Below are positions 34,137-42,486 of a DNA stretch of 64,000 nt, one piece after another. The DNA comes from Pseudomonas sp. 7SR1 (lineage in GTDB: Bacteria > Pseudomonadota > Gammaproteobacteria > Pseudomonadales > Pseudomonadaceae): positions 682,001 through 746,000 of the forward strand of contig NZ_LT707064.1 of NCBI RefSeq assembly GCF_900156465.1, given 5' to 3'. Below the pieces are notes generated by a model that worked only from the letters and a program-made list of their open reading frames with translations, searched no databases and was not told the DNA's origin. Every line of letters begins with the position of its first letter. The first letter of the stretch is position 1. Both the position numbers and the translations under genes were made by a program.

Positions 34137-34322
34137 CGGCGCCTCCAGGGTTTGCCTTTTCGGCAAAGGAAGTATCGAAATATTATTCTTGTGGCATTGA
34201 TAACCTTTCCCTACATTCGAGTCCAGATCAAAAAAAATACAGTCTGATCCTTTTACCCTCCTTTGCGCTTTTGCGATTCGCTGCCCTTTGATTCAACCAC
34301 TCTCGCCAACGGAGACGACGGC

Positions 34323-35843
34323 ATGGGCATCAAAGGTTTCGCCTGCACTATTGCGCTGATGGGCTTCATCAGCAGTTTTCCGGCTCATGCCGGTAAAGCC
34401 AACGACACCCTGGTTTACGCTTCCGACAGCGAGCCTGAAAACATCAGCCCCTATCACAACGATCTACGCGAAGGCGTGATTCTCGGTCGGCTGATCTGGG
34501 ACAACCTGGTCTACCGCGATCCCAAAAGCGGCGAGTACCAACCCATGTTGGCCACGCGCTGGAAACAGGTCGACGACACCACCATCGACTTCGAACTGCG
34601 CAAGGGCGTCAAATTTCACAACGGTGACGACTTCACCGCCGACGATGTGGTGTTCACCCTCAACTACGTGGTGTCGCCCGAAGCGAAAGTCGTGACCGTG
34701 CAAAACGTCGACTGGATCAAGAGCGCCGAGAAAACCGGTGACTACAGCGTCCGCCTGTATTTGAAGAAGCCTTTTCCTCCGGCTCTGGAATACCTGTCCA
34801 ACGCCGTTCCGATGTTTCCCAAGCAGTATTTCGAGAAGGTCGGCCTGGCCGAATTCAGTCGCAAGCCAATCGGTACCGGGCCGTATAAAGCCGTGTCGGT
34901 GGTGGCTGGCGAAGGCGTGACCATGGAGATCAACAAGGACTACTTCCCGGACAGCCCACAAGGCAAACCGCATATCGGCCACCTCAAGTTCCGGGTGATC
35001 CCGGATGCCGAAACCCGCCTGGCCGAGTTGATGACCGACGGTGTCGACTGGACCTGGCGCGTGACCCCGGATCAGGCGGTCGACCTCAAGGGCATGCAGA
35101 ACCTGACCGTGACCAGCGGCGAAACCATGCGCATCGGTTTCCTGATTCTCGATGCCCGGGGCACCTCCACCGAAAACTCGCCCATGAAGAACCTCAAGGT
35201 GCGCCAGGCCATCAACCATGCGATCAACCGCAGTGCGCTGGCCACGCAATTGGTGGGGGGCGAAGCCAAGCCCTTGCAGGTGGCCTGTTACCCAGGCCAG
35301 TTCGGTTGCGATACCTCCGCGGCCACGGTCTACGACTACGACCCGGCCAAGGCCAGGGCGCTGCTTGCCGAAGCCGGTTATCCCAATGGCTTCGAGACCG
35401 AAATCTTCGCCTATCGCGACCGTGATTACGTCGAAGCCATCATCGGCAACCTGCGCGCCGTGGGTATCAACGCCAAGCTGCGCTTCTTGAAGTACGCCGC
35501 CCTGCGCGATCAGCAACGTGGCGGCAAGGTGCCCATGTCGTTTCAGGCCTGGGGCTCGTTTTCGATCCTCGACACCTCGGCGTCGGCCGGCACCTGGTTC
35601 AAGGGCAATCCGGACGACAACATCAAGGATCCACAAGTCCAGGGCTGGCTGCAGACCGCCGACAACGCCCTCGACCCGCAACTGCGCAAGGACAACTACC
35701 GCAAGGCGTTGCAGCGTATCAGCGAACAGGCGTACTGGGCGCCGCTGTTCAACTACTCGATGAACTACGCCTACACCTCCGAACTGGCGTTCACGTCATA
35801 CCCGGATGAGTTGCCGCGTTTCGTTCAGTCCAGCTGGAAGTAA
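34323..35843 (+). CDS. Periplasmic peptide-type substrate-binding protein (SBP_bac_5 family)
   Basis: This is a 506-aa family 5 extracellular solute-binding protein (DppA/OppA type). A Sec signal peptide ends in FPAHA (about residue 23) with no lipobox, so the protein is free in the periplasm. Family features include DSEPENISPYHNDLREG and FHNGDDFTADDVVFTLNYVV (about residues 97-116, the family 5 signature region), then RQAINHAINRS. The start at 34323 has GGAGA upstream. The exact ligand (di- or oligopeptide or another amide) is not decidable. It is first of a seven-gene run with two M20 peptidases, which argues for a peptide-like substrate. Confidence 0.93.
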   Translation: MGIKGFACTIALMGFISSFPAHAGKANDTLVYASDSEPENISPYHNDLREGVILGRLIWDNLVYRDPKSGEYQPMLATRWKQVDDTTIDFELRKGVKFHNGDDFTADDVVFTLNYVVSPEAKVVTVQNVDWIKSAEKTGDYSVRLYLKKPFPPALEYLSNAVPMFPKQYFEKVGLAEFSRKPIGTGPYKAVSVVAGEGVTMEINKDYFPDSPQGKPHIGHLKFRVIPDAETRLAELMTDGVDWTWRVTPDQAVDLKGMQNLTVTSGETMRIGFLILDARGTSTENSPMKNLKVRQAINHAINRSALATQLVGGEAKPLQVACYPGQFGCDTSAATVYDYDPAKARALLAEAGYPNGFETEIFAYRDRDYVEAIIGNLRAVGINAKLRFLKYAALRDQQRGGKVPMSFQAWGSFSILDTSASAGTWFKGNPDDNIKDPQVQGWLQTADNALDPQLRKDNYRKALQRISEQAYWAPLFNYSMNYAYTSELAFTSYPDELPRFVQSSWK

Positions 35844-35946
35844 TCCGCAACCGGGCGGATTGATCGAGAGGTGCCGTGGCTGCGACTGACTCGCACCACG
35901 GACATCTCCTCACACATGCCATCCATTGGATACGAGGAAACTTGCC

Positions 35947-36864
35947 ATGCTTGGATTCCTTCTGCGTCGGCTGGGCATCGCGATTTGCGTGGCCATTACC
36001 GTGTCGGTGATCAGTTTTTCCCTGTTGCACCTGTCCGGCGACCTGGCCACGGCCATTGGTGGACCGGAAGCCACCAGCGAACAGATCGAACAGATCCGCG
36101 TGCAATACGGCTTGAACAAACCGCTGCCGACCCAGTACTTCAACTGGCTGGGCGATTTGCTGCGGCTGGACCTGGGCAACTCGTTTTTCTTTCAGGAATC
36201 GGTCTACAACCTCGTCGTCAGCCGTTTGCCGATTACCCTCGGGTTGGGTGCCATGGCCCTGGGCATCGCCTTGCTGGTGGCGATTCCACTGGGGGTGCTG
36301 GCCGCGGTCAAACGCGACACCTGGATTGACCGACTGGCTTTGAGCATCGCGGTGCTGGGCCAGGCGATGCCCAGTTTCTGGTTTGCGCTGATGCTGATCG
36401 TGGTGTTCGCGGTGACGCTCAAGTGGTTGCCGGTGTCCGGCAACTCGACCCTGCTGCATTTCGTCATGCCGGCCATTGCCCTGGGCTACTACGCGACGCC
36501 GGCCATCATGCGCCTGACCCGCGCCGGCATGCTCGATGTGCTCGGTTCCGATTACATCCGCACCGCCCGCGCCAAGGGCCTGCGCCCTGCCCGCGTGCTG
36601 TTCAAGCACGCATTGCGCAACGCCTTGATTCCGGTCGTCGCGCTGGCGGCGGTGGAGTTCGGCTTCATGCTCGGCGGTTCGGTGGTGATCGAAACCGTGT
36701 TCTCCCTGCAAGGCATCGGGCAACTCGCCTGGGACGCCATCGCCCGTGACGATTTTCCGGTGGTACAGGCCGTAGTCCTGCTGATTGCGGTGATCTACAT
36801 CATCCTCACCTTGCTGGCCGATGTGCTCAACGCACTGCTCGACCCGCGCATCCGCGTGCGCTAG
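35947..36864 (+). CDS. ABC transporter permease (DppB/OppB type)
   Basis: This is a 305-aa inner-membrane permease with six transmembrane segments. An N-terminal [20 protein letters not shown] helix is followed by a large periplasmic loop and the BPD_transp_1 domain. The cytoplasmic EAA-loop region contains [16 protein letters not shown] (about residues 196-211). The ATG at 35947 has GAGGAA 7 nt upstream. An in-frame TTG seven codons earlier is less likely. It lies 103 bp after the binding-protein gene. Confidence 0.93.
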   Translation: MLGFLLRRLGIAICVAITVSVISFSLLHLSGDLATAIGGPEATSEQIEQIRVQYGLNKPLPTQYFNWLGDLLRLDLGNSFFFQESVYNLVVSRLPITLGLGAMALGIALLVAIPLGVLAAVKRDTWIDRLALSIAVLGQAMPSFWFALMLIVVFAVTLKWLPVSGNSTLLHFVMPAIALGYYATPAIMRLTRAGMLDVLGSDYIRTARAKGLRPARVLFKHALRNALIPVVALAAVEFGFMLGGSVVIETVFSLQGIGQLAWDAIARDDFPVVQAVVLLIAVIYIILTLLADVLNALLDPRIRVR

Positions 36865-36873
36865 GAGGCTTAC

Positions 36874-37776
36874 ATGAGCACCCCCACGACCCTCGCGATC
36901 AATGACTACCTGCCACCCCCCAGCAGCCTGAGCCGAGTCCTTGGCAAGAGTTTTCGCCATCGTGGCTTTGCCATCGGCGCGGTGTTGTTGCTGATCATCT
37001 TCGCCGGTGCACTGTTCGCCCCGTGGCTGGCCCCCCACGACCCTTATGCGCAAGACGTGATGCTGCGCATGAAACCGCCGGTATGGATGGCCAACGGCAC
37101 CTGGGAGTACGTCCTCGGCACCGACAAGCTGGGCCGTGACTACCTGTCGCGATTGCTCTATGGCGCGCGGATTTCGCTGTTCATCGGCATCGCGGCGGCG
37201 TTGATTTCCGGCTTTATCGGCACCGTGATGGGGCTGTTGGCGGGTTACTACGGCGGCAAGCTCGATGCGTTCATCAGCTACCTGATCACCACGCGGCTGG
37301 CGATGCCGGTGGTGATGGTCGCGCTGGCCTCGGCCTCGCTGATGGGCGGCTCGCTGAAAGTGGTCATCGTGCTGCTGGGCTGCCTGTTATGGGATCGCTT
37401 CGCGGTGGTGGTCAGGGCTTCGGTGCAACAGATTCGCGATGCTGAATATGTGGCCTCTGCCCAGGCCCTTGGCTGCTCGACCCTGCGCATCCTGGTCAGC
37501 GAGATCCTGCCCAATCTGGTCGGTGCGCTGATCGTCGTCGCGACCCTGGAGATGGCCCACGCGATCCTGCTGGAGTCGGCCCTGTCGTTCCTCGGGGTTG
37601 GCGTGCAGCCGCCGACGCCGTCCTGGGGCCTGATGATCGCCGAAGGCAAGCCCTACATGTTCTTTTCCCCGTGGGTCATCGCCATTCCCGGCGTCGCCCT
37701 GATGATTCTGGTGCTGGGCATCAACCTGGTCGGCGACGGCCTGCGCGATCTGATCCTGCCCGACGGCCGCAACTGA
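36874..37776 (+). CDS. ABC transporter permease (DppC/OppC type)
   Basis: This is a 300-aa second permease subunit. It has the OppC N-terminal helix (FRHRGFAIGAVLLLIIFAGA, about residues 27-46) and the DppC hallmark LGTDKLGRDYLSRLLYGARI near residue 80. The EAA-loop region contains DAEYVASAQALGCS near residue 188, followed by the C-terminal transmembrane segments. It starts 9 nt after the DppB-type gene and pairs with it to form the membrane channel. Confidence 0.94.
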   Translation: MSTPTTLAINDYLPPPSSLSRVLGKSFRHRGFAIGAVLLLIIFAGALFAPWLAPHDPYAQDVMLRMKPPVWMANGTWEYVLGTDKLGRDYLSRLLYGARISLFIGIAAALISGFIGTVMGLLAGYYGGKLDAFISYLITTRLAMPVVMVALASASLMGGSLKVVIVLLGCLLWDRFAVVVRASVQQIRDAEYVASAQALGCSTLRILVSEILPNLVGALIVVATLEMAHAILLESALSFLGVGVQPPTPSWGLMIAEGKPYMFFSPWVIAIPGVALMILVLGINLVGDGLRDLILPDGRN

Positions 37777-37792
37777 TTAGAGGAGTCCGGAC

Positions 37793-38809
37793 ATGGCACT
37801 ACTGCATGTTGAAAACCTGCGCGTGGACATCCCCATGGGCAACAGCCCGACACCGGATGACATGCTGCATGCCGTGCGCGGTCTGGATTTCGAAGTCGAG
37901 CGCGGTGAAATGCTGTGTATCGTCGGCGAATCCGGCTGCGGTAAATCCCTGACCTCGCTGGCGCTGATGGACCTGCTGCCACGCAAGGCCAGACGCACCG
38001 CGTCCCGACTGACGCTGGACGGCATCGACATGCTGGGCCAGAGCGAGCGGCGCATGTGCGATCTGCGCGGCAACCGTCTGGCGATGATCTTCCAGGAACC
38101 GATGACCTCGCTGAACCCGGCCTACAGCATTGGCGACCAGCTCAGCGAAGTACTGACCCAGCATCGCAAGGTGTCACACAAGGATGCCCTGGCTCGCGCC
38201 GCGCAGATGCTGGAGAAAGTCGGTATCAGCAATGCCACCGAACGCTTGCGCCAGTATCCGCATCAACTGTCTGGCGGTTTGCGCCAGCGGGTGATCATCG
38301 CCATGGCATTGATGTGCGAGCCGGACCTGATCATCGCCGATGAACCCACCACGGCACTGGACGTGACCATCCAGGCGCAGATCCTGCGCTTGATCCGCGA
38401 TATCCAGAAGGAGTTCGGCCTGGCGGTGATTTTCATCACCCATGACCTGGGGCTGGTGGCCCGGATCGCCGATCGGGTCGCAGTGATGTATGCCGGGGAA
38501 ATCGTCGAAACCGCCCCCGCCCGGCAACTGTTCGAAAACCCACAGCATCCGTACACCCGTGGTCTGCTGACCAGTATTCCAATCCCCGGTCGGACCCGAC
38601 CGGGCGAGGCCCTGGGTTCGATTCCAGGCCTGGTGCCAAGCCTGGTGGGCGAGCAGCAAGGGTGCGCGTTCCGCAATCGTTGCGCCCAGGCGATAGCGGC
38701 CTGCGCGCAAGACATTCCCGAAGTCGAGCAGGACGGCCACATGGCGCGCTGCCTGTTCGCCGCACCGGCCCCGGCGCCGATTCGCCTTCAAGAGAGGGCT
38801 CGGTCATGA
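37793..38809 (+). CDS. ABC transporter ATP-binding protein (DppD/OppD type)
   Basis: This is a 338-aa ATPase. Walker A GESGCGKS is near residues 45-52 and the Q-loop in [12 protein letters not shown] near 99. The signature LSGGLRQRV is near 159 and Walker B with DEPTTALD near 183. The C-terminal oligopeptide/dipeptide domain has three or more cysteines ([14 protein letters not shown]), which bind an Fe-S cluster in some Dpp ATPases. The last 4 nt overlap the next ATPase gene (ATGA). Confidence 0.95.
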   Translation: MALLHVENLRVDIPMGNSPTPDDMLHAVRGLDFEVERGEMLCIVGESGCGKSLTSLALMDLLPRKARRTASRLTLDGIDMLGQSERRMCDLRGNRLAMIFQEPMTSLNPAYSIGDQLSEVLTQHRKVSHKDALARAAQMLEKVGISNATERLRQYPHQLSGGLRQRVIIAMALMCEPDLIIADEPTTALDVTIQAQILRLIRDIQKEFGLAVIFITHDLGLVARIADRVAVMYAGEIVETAPARQLFENPQHPYTRGLLTSIPIPGRTRPGEALGSIPGLVPSLVGEQQGCAFRNRCAQAIAACAQDIPEVEQDGHMARCLFAAPAPAPIRLQERARS

Positions 38810-39795
38810 AAAAAGACATCGCATTGGAGCTGTGCGACATCCGTCGCGAATTCCGGATCAACAAGGGCTTGTTCAAACCCGCCGCCACTCTGAAGGCCGT
38901 CGATGGCGTTTCCCTGCGGCTGATGCGAGGCGAGACCCTTGGCCTGGTAGGCGAGTCCGGTTGCGGAAAAAGTACCCTGGCCAAGATGCTGCTGGGTCTG
39001 TTGCCACCCACCAGCGGCGATGTGCTGGTGGGTGGCAAGCACCTGGCGGCGACGGATCGCAAGGAAATGTCCCGGCACATCCAGCCGATATTCCAGGACC
39101 CATACTCCTCGCTGAACCCTCGCAAGACGCTGCGTGAAATCGTGACCCTGCCGCTGATCGTGCACGACATCGGCAGCCCCGCCGAGCGACGCAAGAAAAC
39201 CGAAGCGATGCTCGATGTGGTCGGCCTGCCCAAGCGGGTCATCGACAGCTATCCGAGCCAACTGTCCGGCGGCCAACGGCAACGGGTGGCCATTGCCCGG
39301 GCATTGATCATGCGCCCTGACGTGTTGATCTGCGACGAACCCACCTCGGCACTGGACGTTTCGGTGCAGGCGCAGATTCTCAACCTGCTGCAAGACCTCA
39401 AGCGCGAATTCGGCCTGACCTATCTTTTGATCAGCCATAACCTGGCGGTCATCGAACACCTCGCCGACCGGGTAGCGGTGATGTACCTGGGGCGTATCGT
39501 CGAGGAACGCACCCGCGAAGCGTTATTCGCCAAACCCGGCCACCCGTATACCCGCGCCTTGCTGGATTCGGTGCTCACGCCCGATCCGCGCCTGGGCATT
39601 CCCGAGATCGGCCTGGGCGGTTCCTTTCCCAATCCGATGTCACCGCCCTCCGGCTGCGCCTTCCATCCGCGCTGTCCGAGCTGCTTCGCCCCCTGCAAGA
39701 CGGCCTACCCGGCCAATGATCCGATTATCGGCGGCAACGTGCGTTGCCACCTTCACGACAGTCCCGCCCAAACCCTGGAGCTTGTCCACTCATGA
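38806..39795 (+). CDS. ABC transporter ATP-binding protein (DppF/OppF type)
   Basis: This is a 329-aa second ATPase. Walker [10 protein letters not shown] is near residues 50-58 and the Q-loop in [13 protein letters not shown] near 94. The signature LSGGQRQRV is near 153 and Walker B with [11 protein letters not shown] near 173. The C-terminal oligo_HPY region includes [14 protein letters not shown]. It starts within an ATGA overlap with the preceding ATPase and itself overlaps the M20 peptidase gene by 4 nt, so transport and hydrolysis genes are translated together. Confidence 0.95.
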   Translation: MKKDIALELCDIRREFRINKGLFKPAATLKAVDGVSLRLMRGETLGLVGESGCGKSTLAKMLLGLLPPTSGDVLVGGKHLAATDRKEMSRHIQPIFQDPYSSLNPRKTLREIVTLPLIVHDIGSPAERRKKTEAMLDVVGLPKRVIDSYPSQLSGGQRQRVAIARALIMRPDVLICDEPTSALDVSVQAQILNLLQDLKREFGLTYLLISHNLAVIEHLADRVAVMYLGRIVEERTREALFAKPGHPYTRALLDSVLTPDPRLGIPEIGLGGSFPNPMSPPSGCAFHPRCPSCFAPCKTAYPANDPIIGGNVRCHLHDSPAQTLELVHS

Positions 39796-41216
39796 GTCGT
39801 TCACTGGCCATCAGCAACACCACAGCGCAATTCGATAACGGCGCATTTTTCAACCTGCTCGAACGCAGCGTCGCCTTGCACACTGAAAGCCAGGCAGCGG
39901 ACAGCCAACCCGAGTTGTATCGCTATCTCCATGAGTTCATCACCCCGCATGTCGAGGCGATGGGCTTCAGCGTCGCCGTCTATGACAACCCGGTGGCAGG
40001 GCGCGGCCCGTTCATGATCGCCACGCGCATCGAGCAGCCGCAACTGCCGACCGTGCTCAGCTACGGCCACGGTGATGTGGTACGCGGCTATGAAGCGCAA
40101 TGGCGTGAAGGCCTGTCGCCGTGGCAGGTCATTGCCGAAGGCGATCGCTGGTACGGCCGCGGCACGGCGGATAACAAAGGCCAGCACCTGATCAACCTGA
40201 CCGCGCTGGAGCAAACCCTCAAGGCTCGCGACGGCAAGCTGGGGTTCAACGTCAAGCTGCTGCTGGAAATGGGCGAAGAAGAAGGCTCGCCGGGCTTGAA
40301 TGCATTCTGTGCCGCGCACAGCGAAGAGCTCGCCGCGGATATTTTCATCGCCTCGGACGGCCCGCGCCTGGCGGCGTCACGACCGACGATTTTTCTCGGC
40401 TCACGGGGGGTGTTCAACTTCGAGCTGGTGGTCAATCTGCGCGAAGGCGCTCATCACTCTGGCAACTGGGGCGGGTTGCTGGCCAACCCCGGGATCATCC
40501 TGGCCAATGCCATCGCGAGCATGGTGGATGAACACGGTCGGGTGAAAGTGGCGGGCCTGATGCCTGAATCACTGCCCGAGCCGGTTCGTCAGGCGCTGGC
40601 CGATATTGACGTCGGTGGCGGACCGGGCGATCCGGACATCGACGCCAACTGGGGCAACCCCGAGCTCTCCCTGAGCGAAAAGGTGTTCGGCTGGAACACC
40701 CTCGACGTCATCGCCTTCAAGACCGGCAACCCGGACGCCCCCGTACACGCGATCCCCGGCAAGGCCAACGCCCACTGCCACATCCGCTTTGTGGTGGACA
40801 GCGACTACACGACCTTCATCCCGGCGGTGCGTGCCCACCTGGATGCCCATGGTTTCAGCAATGTCGAGGTCAAGCAAAGCCACGTCGAGGTGATGCACGC
40901 CACTCGGCTGGACCCGCAAAGCCCATGGGTCGATTGGGCGCTGAGCTCCTTGGCCCAGACCACCGGCAAAAAACCCGCGCTGCTGCCCAACCTCGGCGGT
41001 TCGCTGCCCAACGATGTGTTCGCCGACGTGCTCGGCCTGCCCACCTTGTGGGTGCCGCATTCGTACCCGGCCTGCTCGCAGCATGCGCCGAACGAGCACT
41101 TGCTGGCACCGGTGGTCAAGGAAAGCCTGCAGATCATGGCGGGGTTGTTCTGGGACCTGGGCAACGATGCGGCACGCCTGACCCAGGCGCATCAGTTGCG
41201 GGAGCAAATGCAATGA
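39792..41216 (+). CDS. M20 family metallopeptidase/deacylase (first of pair)
   Basis: This is a 474-aa M20 zinc hydrolase (dipeptidase, ArgE/DapE or carboxypeptidase G2 clan). The zinc-site motif SYGHGDVVRGYE is near residues 95-106, with His and Asp ligands. The second motif RGTADNKGQHLIN is near 130 with the bridging Asp, and the general base lies in EMGEEEGSPG near 165. A lid/dimerisation domain follows with the HHSGNWGG segment. It is 4-nt coupled to both neighbours. It most likely cleaves imported peptides or amidated amino acids in the cytoplasm; no signal peptide is present. Confidence 0.9.
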   Translation: MSRSLAISNTTAQFDNGAFFNLLERSVALHTESQAADSQPELYRYLHEFITPHVEAMGFSVAVYDNPVAGRGPFMIATRIEQPQLPTVLSYGHGDVVRGYEAQWREGLSPWQVIAEGDRWYGRGTADNKGQHLINLTALEQTLKARDGKLGFNVKLLLEMGEEEGSPGLNAFCAAHSEELAADIFIASDGPRLAASRPTIFLGSRGVFNFELVVNLREGAHHSGNWGGLLANPGIILANAIASMVDEHGRVKVAGLMPESLPEPVRQALADIDVGGGPGDPDIDANWGNPELSLSEKVFGWNTLDVIAFKTGNPDAPVHAIPGKANAHCHIRFVVDSDYTTFIPAVRAHLDAHGFSNVEVKQSHVEVMHATRLDPQSPWVDWALSSLAQTTGKKPALLPNLGGSLPNDVFADVLGLPTLWVPHSYPACSQHAPNEHLLAPVVKESLQIMAGLFWDLGNDAARLTQAHQLREQMQ

Positions 41217-42367
41217 GCGCCACGCCACAACAGGCGCTGGACTGGCTTGCCGACCAGCGCCAAGCCATGGAAACGCTGCTGCAGCGTATCGTCGACACCG
41301 ACTCCAACAGCTATGACAAGGCGGGGGTCGACGCCGTGGGCGCGCTGCTCGCGGCAGAGCTGGAGGCCGACGGCATCCTGCTCAAGCGCATGCCGGTGGA
41401 AGGCTTTGGCGACGTAATGCTCGCCGAAGTGCCAGGCGAACCTGGAAAGCCGGTGTTGCTGCTGGGCCATCGCGACACGGTGTTCCCCAAAGGCACCACC
41501 ACGGCGCGCGGCTACAGCTGCGATGGCAATCTCGCCTTTGGCCCCGGCGTCGCCGACATGAAAGGTGGCCTGGTGCTCAATTGCTTCGCCCTCAAGGCAC
41601 TCAAGCGTGCCGGCCCCTTGCCCTATCCGGTGCAGGTCCTGTACACCGGTGACGAAGAAATCGGCTCCGGCAGCGCCAGAACCCATATTGAAAACGCCGC
41701 CCGTGCCGCCCGCGCCGTGCTCAATACCGAACCCGGTCGGGCCAGCGGCAACGTGGTCAGCGCACGCAAAGGCGGTGCCACGCTGATCATCGAAGTCAGC
41801 GGCCGCGCGGCGCATGCCGGGGTCAACCATGCCGACGGCGCCAGCGCCATCGAGGCCCTGGCACGCAAGCTCGTCAAGCTCCATGCCTTGACCGACTACT
41901 CGGCAGGCATCACCACGAACGTCGGCTTGATATCCGGGGGAACGTCCAGCAACACCGTTGCTCCGAGCGCCTCGGCGCGGCTGGATGTGCGCTTCATCGA
42001 ACTCAAGCACTGGGACCGGATCCTTACCGCGATCCTGGCCATCGTCGCCGAAGAAGAACTGATCGGTACCCACGCCATCCTCAAGGAGGCGACAACCTTT
42101 CTGCCGATGGAGGCCCGTCACAGCGAACGGCTGTTGCAGATCTACCAACAAAAAGCCCTGGCGCTGGGTTTCAGCGTCGAAGGCGAATTCACCGGCGGTT
42201 GCGCCGACTCCGGATTCACCGCCAGCCTGGGCATCCCAACCCTGTGCGGCCTCGGCCCGGTGGGAGGCAAGGTCCACACCGATCGTGAATACCTGGAGCT
42301 GGATACGCTGGTGCCTCGCGCCCAGGCCTTGGTGGCGACCATCCTGGCTGTTGGCCAGAGCAGTTGA
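41213..42367 (+). CDS. M20 family metallopeptidase, carboxypeptidase G2-like (second of pair)
   Basis: This is a 384-aa M20A zinc peptidase resembling glutamate carboxypeptidase/CPG2. The zinc motif LLLGHRDTVFPKGT is near residues 82-95. The bridging Asp is in GPGVADMKGGLV near 110-121 and the Glu pair in YTGDEEIGSGS near 144. The dimerisation domain contains AAHAGVNHADGAS near 197-209. Relatives remove C-terminal glutamate or cleave Gly/beta-Ala dipeptides. It is the last gene of the importer operon and lacks a signal peptide, so it presumably acts after import. Confidence 0.9.
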   Translation: MSATPQQALDWLADQRQAMETLLQRIVDTDSNSYDKAGVDAVGALLAAELEADGILLKRMPVEGFGDVMLAEVPGEPGKPVLLLGHRDTVFPKGTTTARGYSCDGNLAFGPGVADMKGGLVLNCFALKALKRAGPLPYPVQVLYTGDEEIGSGSARTHIENAARAARAVLNTEPGRASGNVVSARKGGATLIIEVSGRAAHAGVNHADGASAIEALARKLVKLHALTDYSAGITTNVGLISGGTSSNTVAPSASARLDVRFIELKHWDRILTAILAIVAEEELIGTHAILKEATTFLPMEARHSERLLQIYQQKALALGFSVEGEFTGGCADSGFTASLGIPTLCGLGPVGGKVHTDREYLELDTLVPRAQALVATILAVGQSS

Positions 42368-42445
42368 AATAACGGGGCGTCGAGATCAAGGTCCAAAGCA
42401 ACAAGAGCAGGACACACCTCCAACCTCCATATAGCTGAACCACCG

Positions 42446-42473
42446 CCTTCGCGAGCAACCTCGCTCCCACAAG
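42446..42473. repeat. REP element
   Basis: A Pseudomonas REP-type sequence (CCTTCGCGAGCAACCTCGCT followed by CCCACAAG) lies between the convergent M20 peptidase and 2-oxoacid dehydrogenase genes. Confidence 0.85.
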
Positions 42474-42486
42474 GGGCAAGCCAGCC

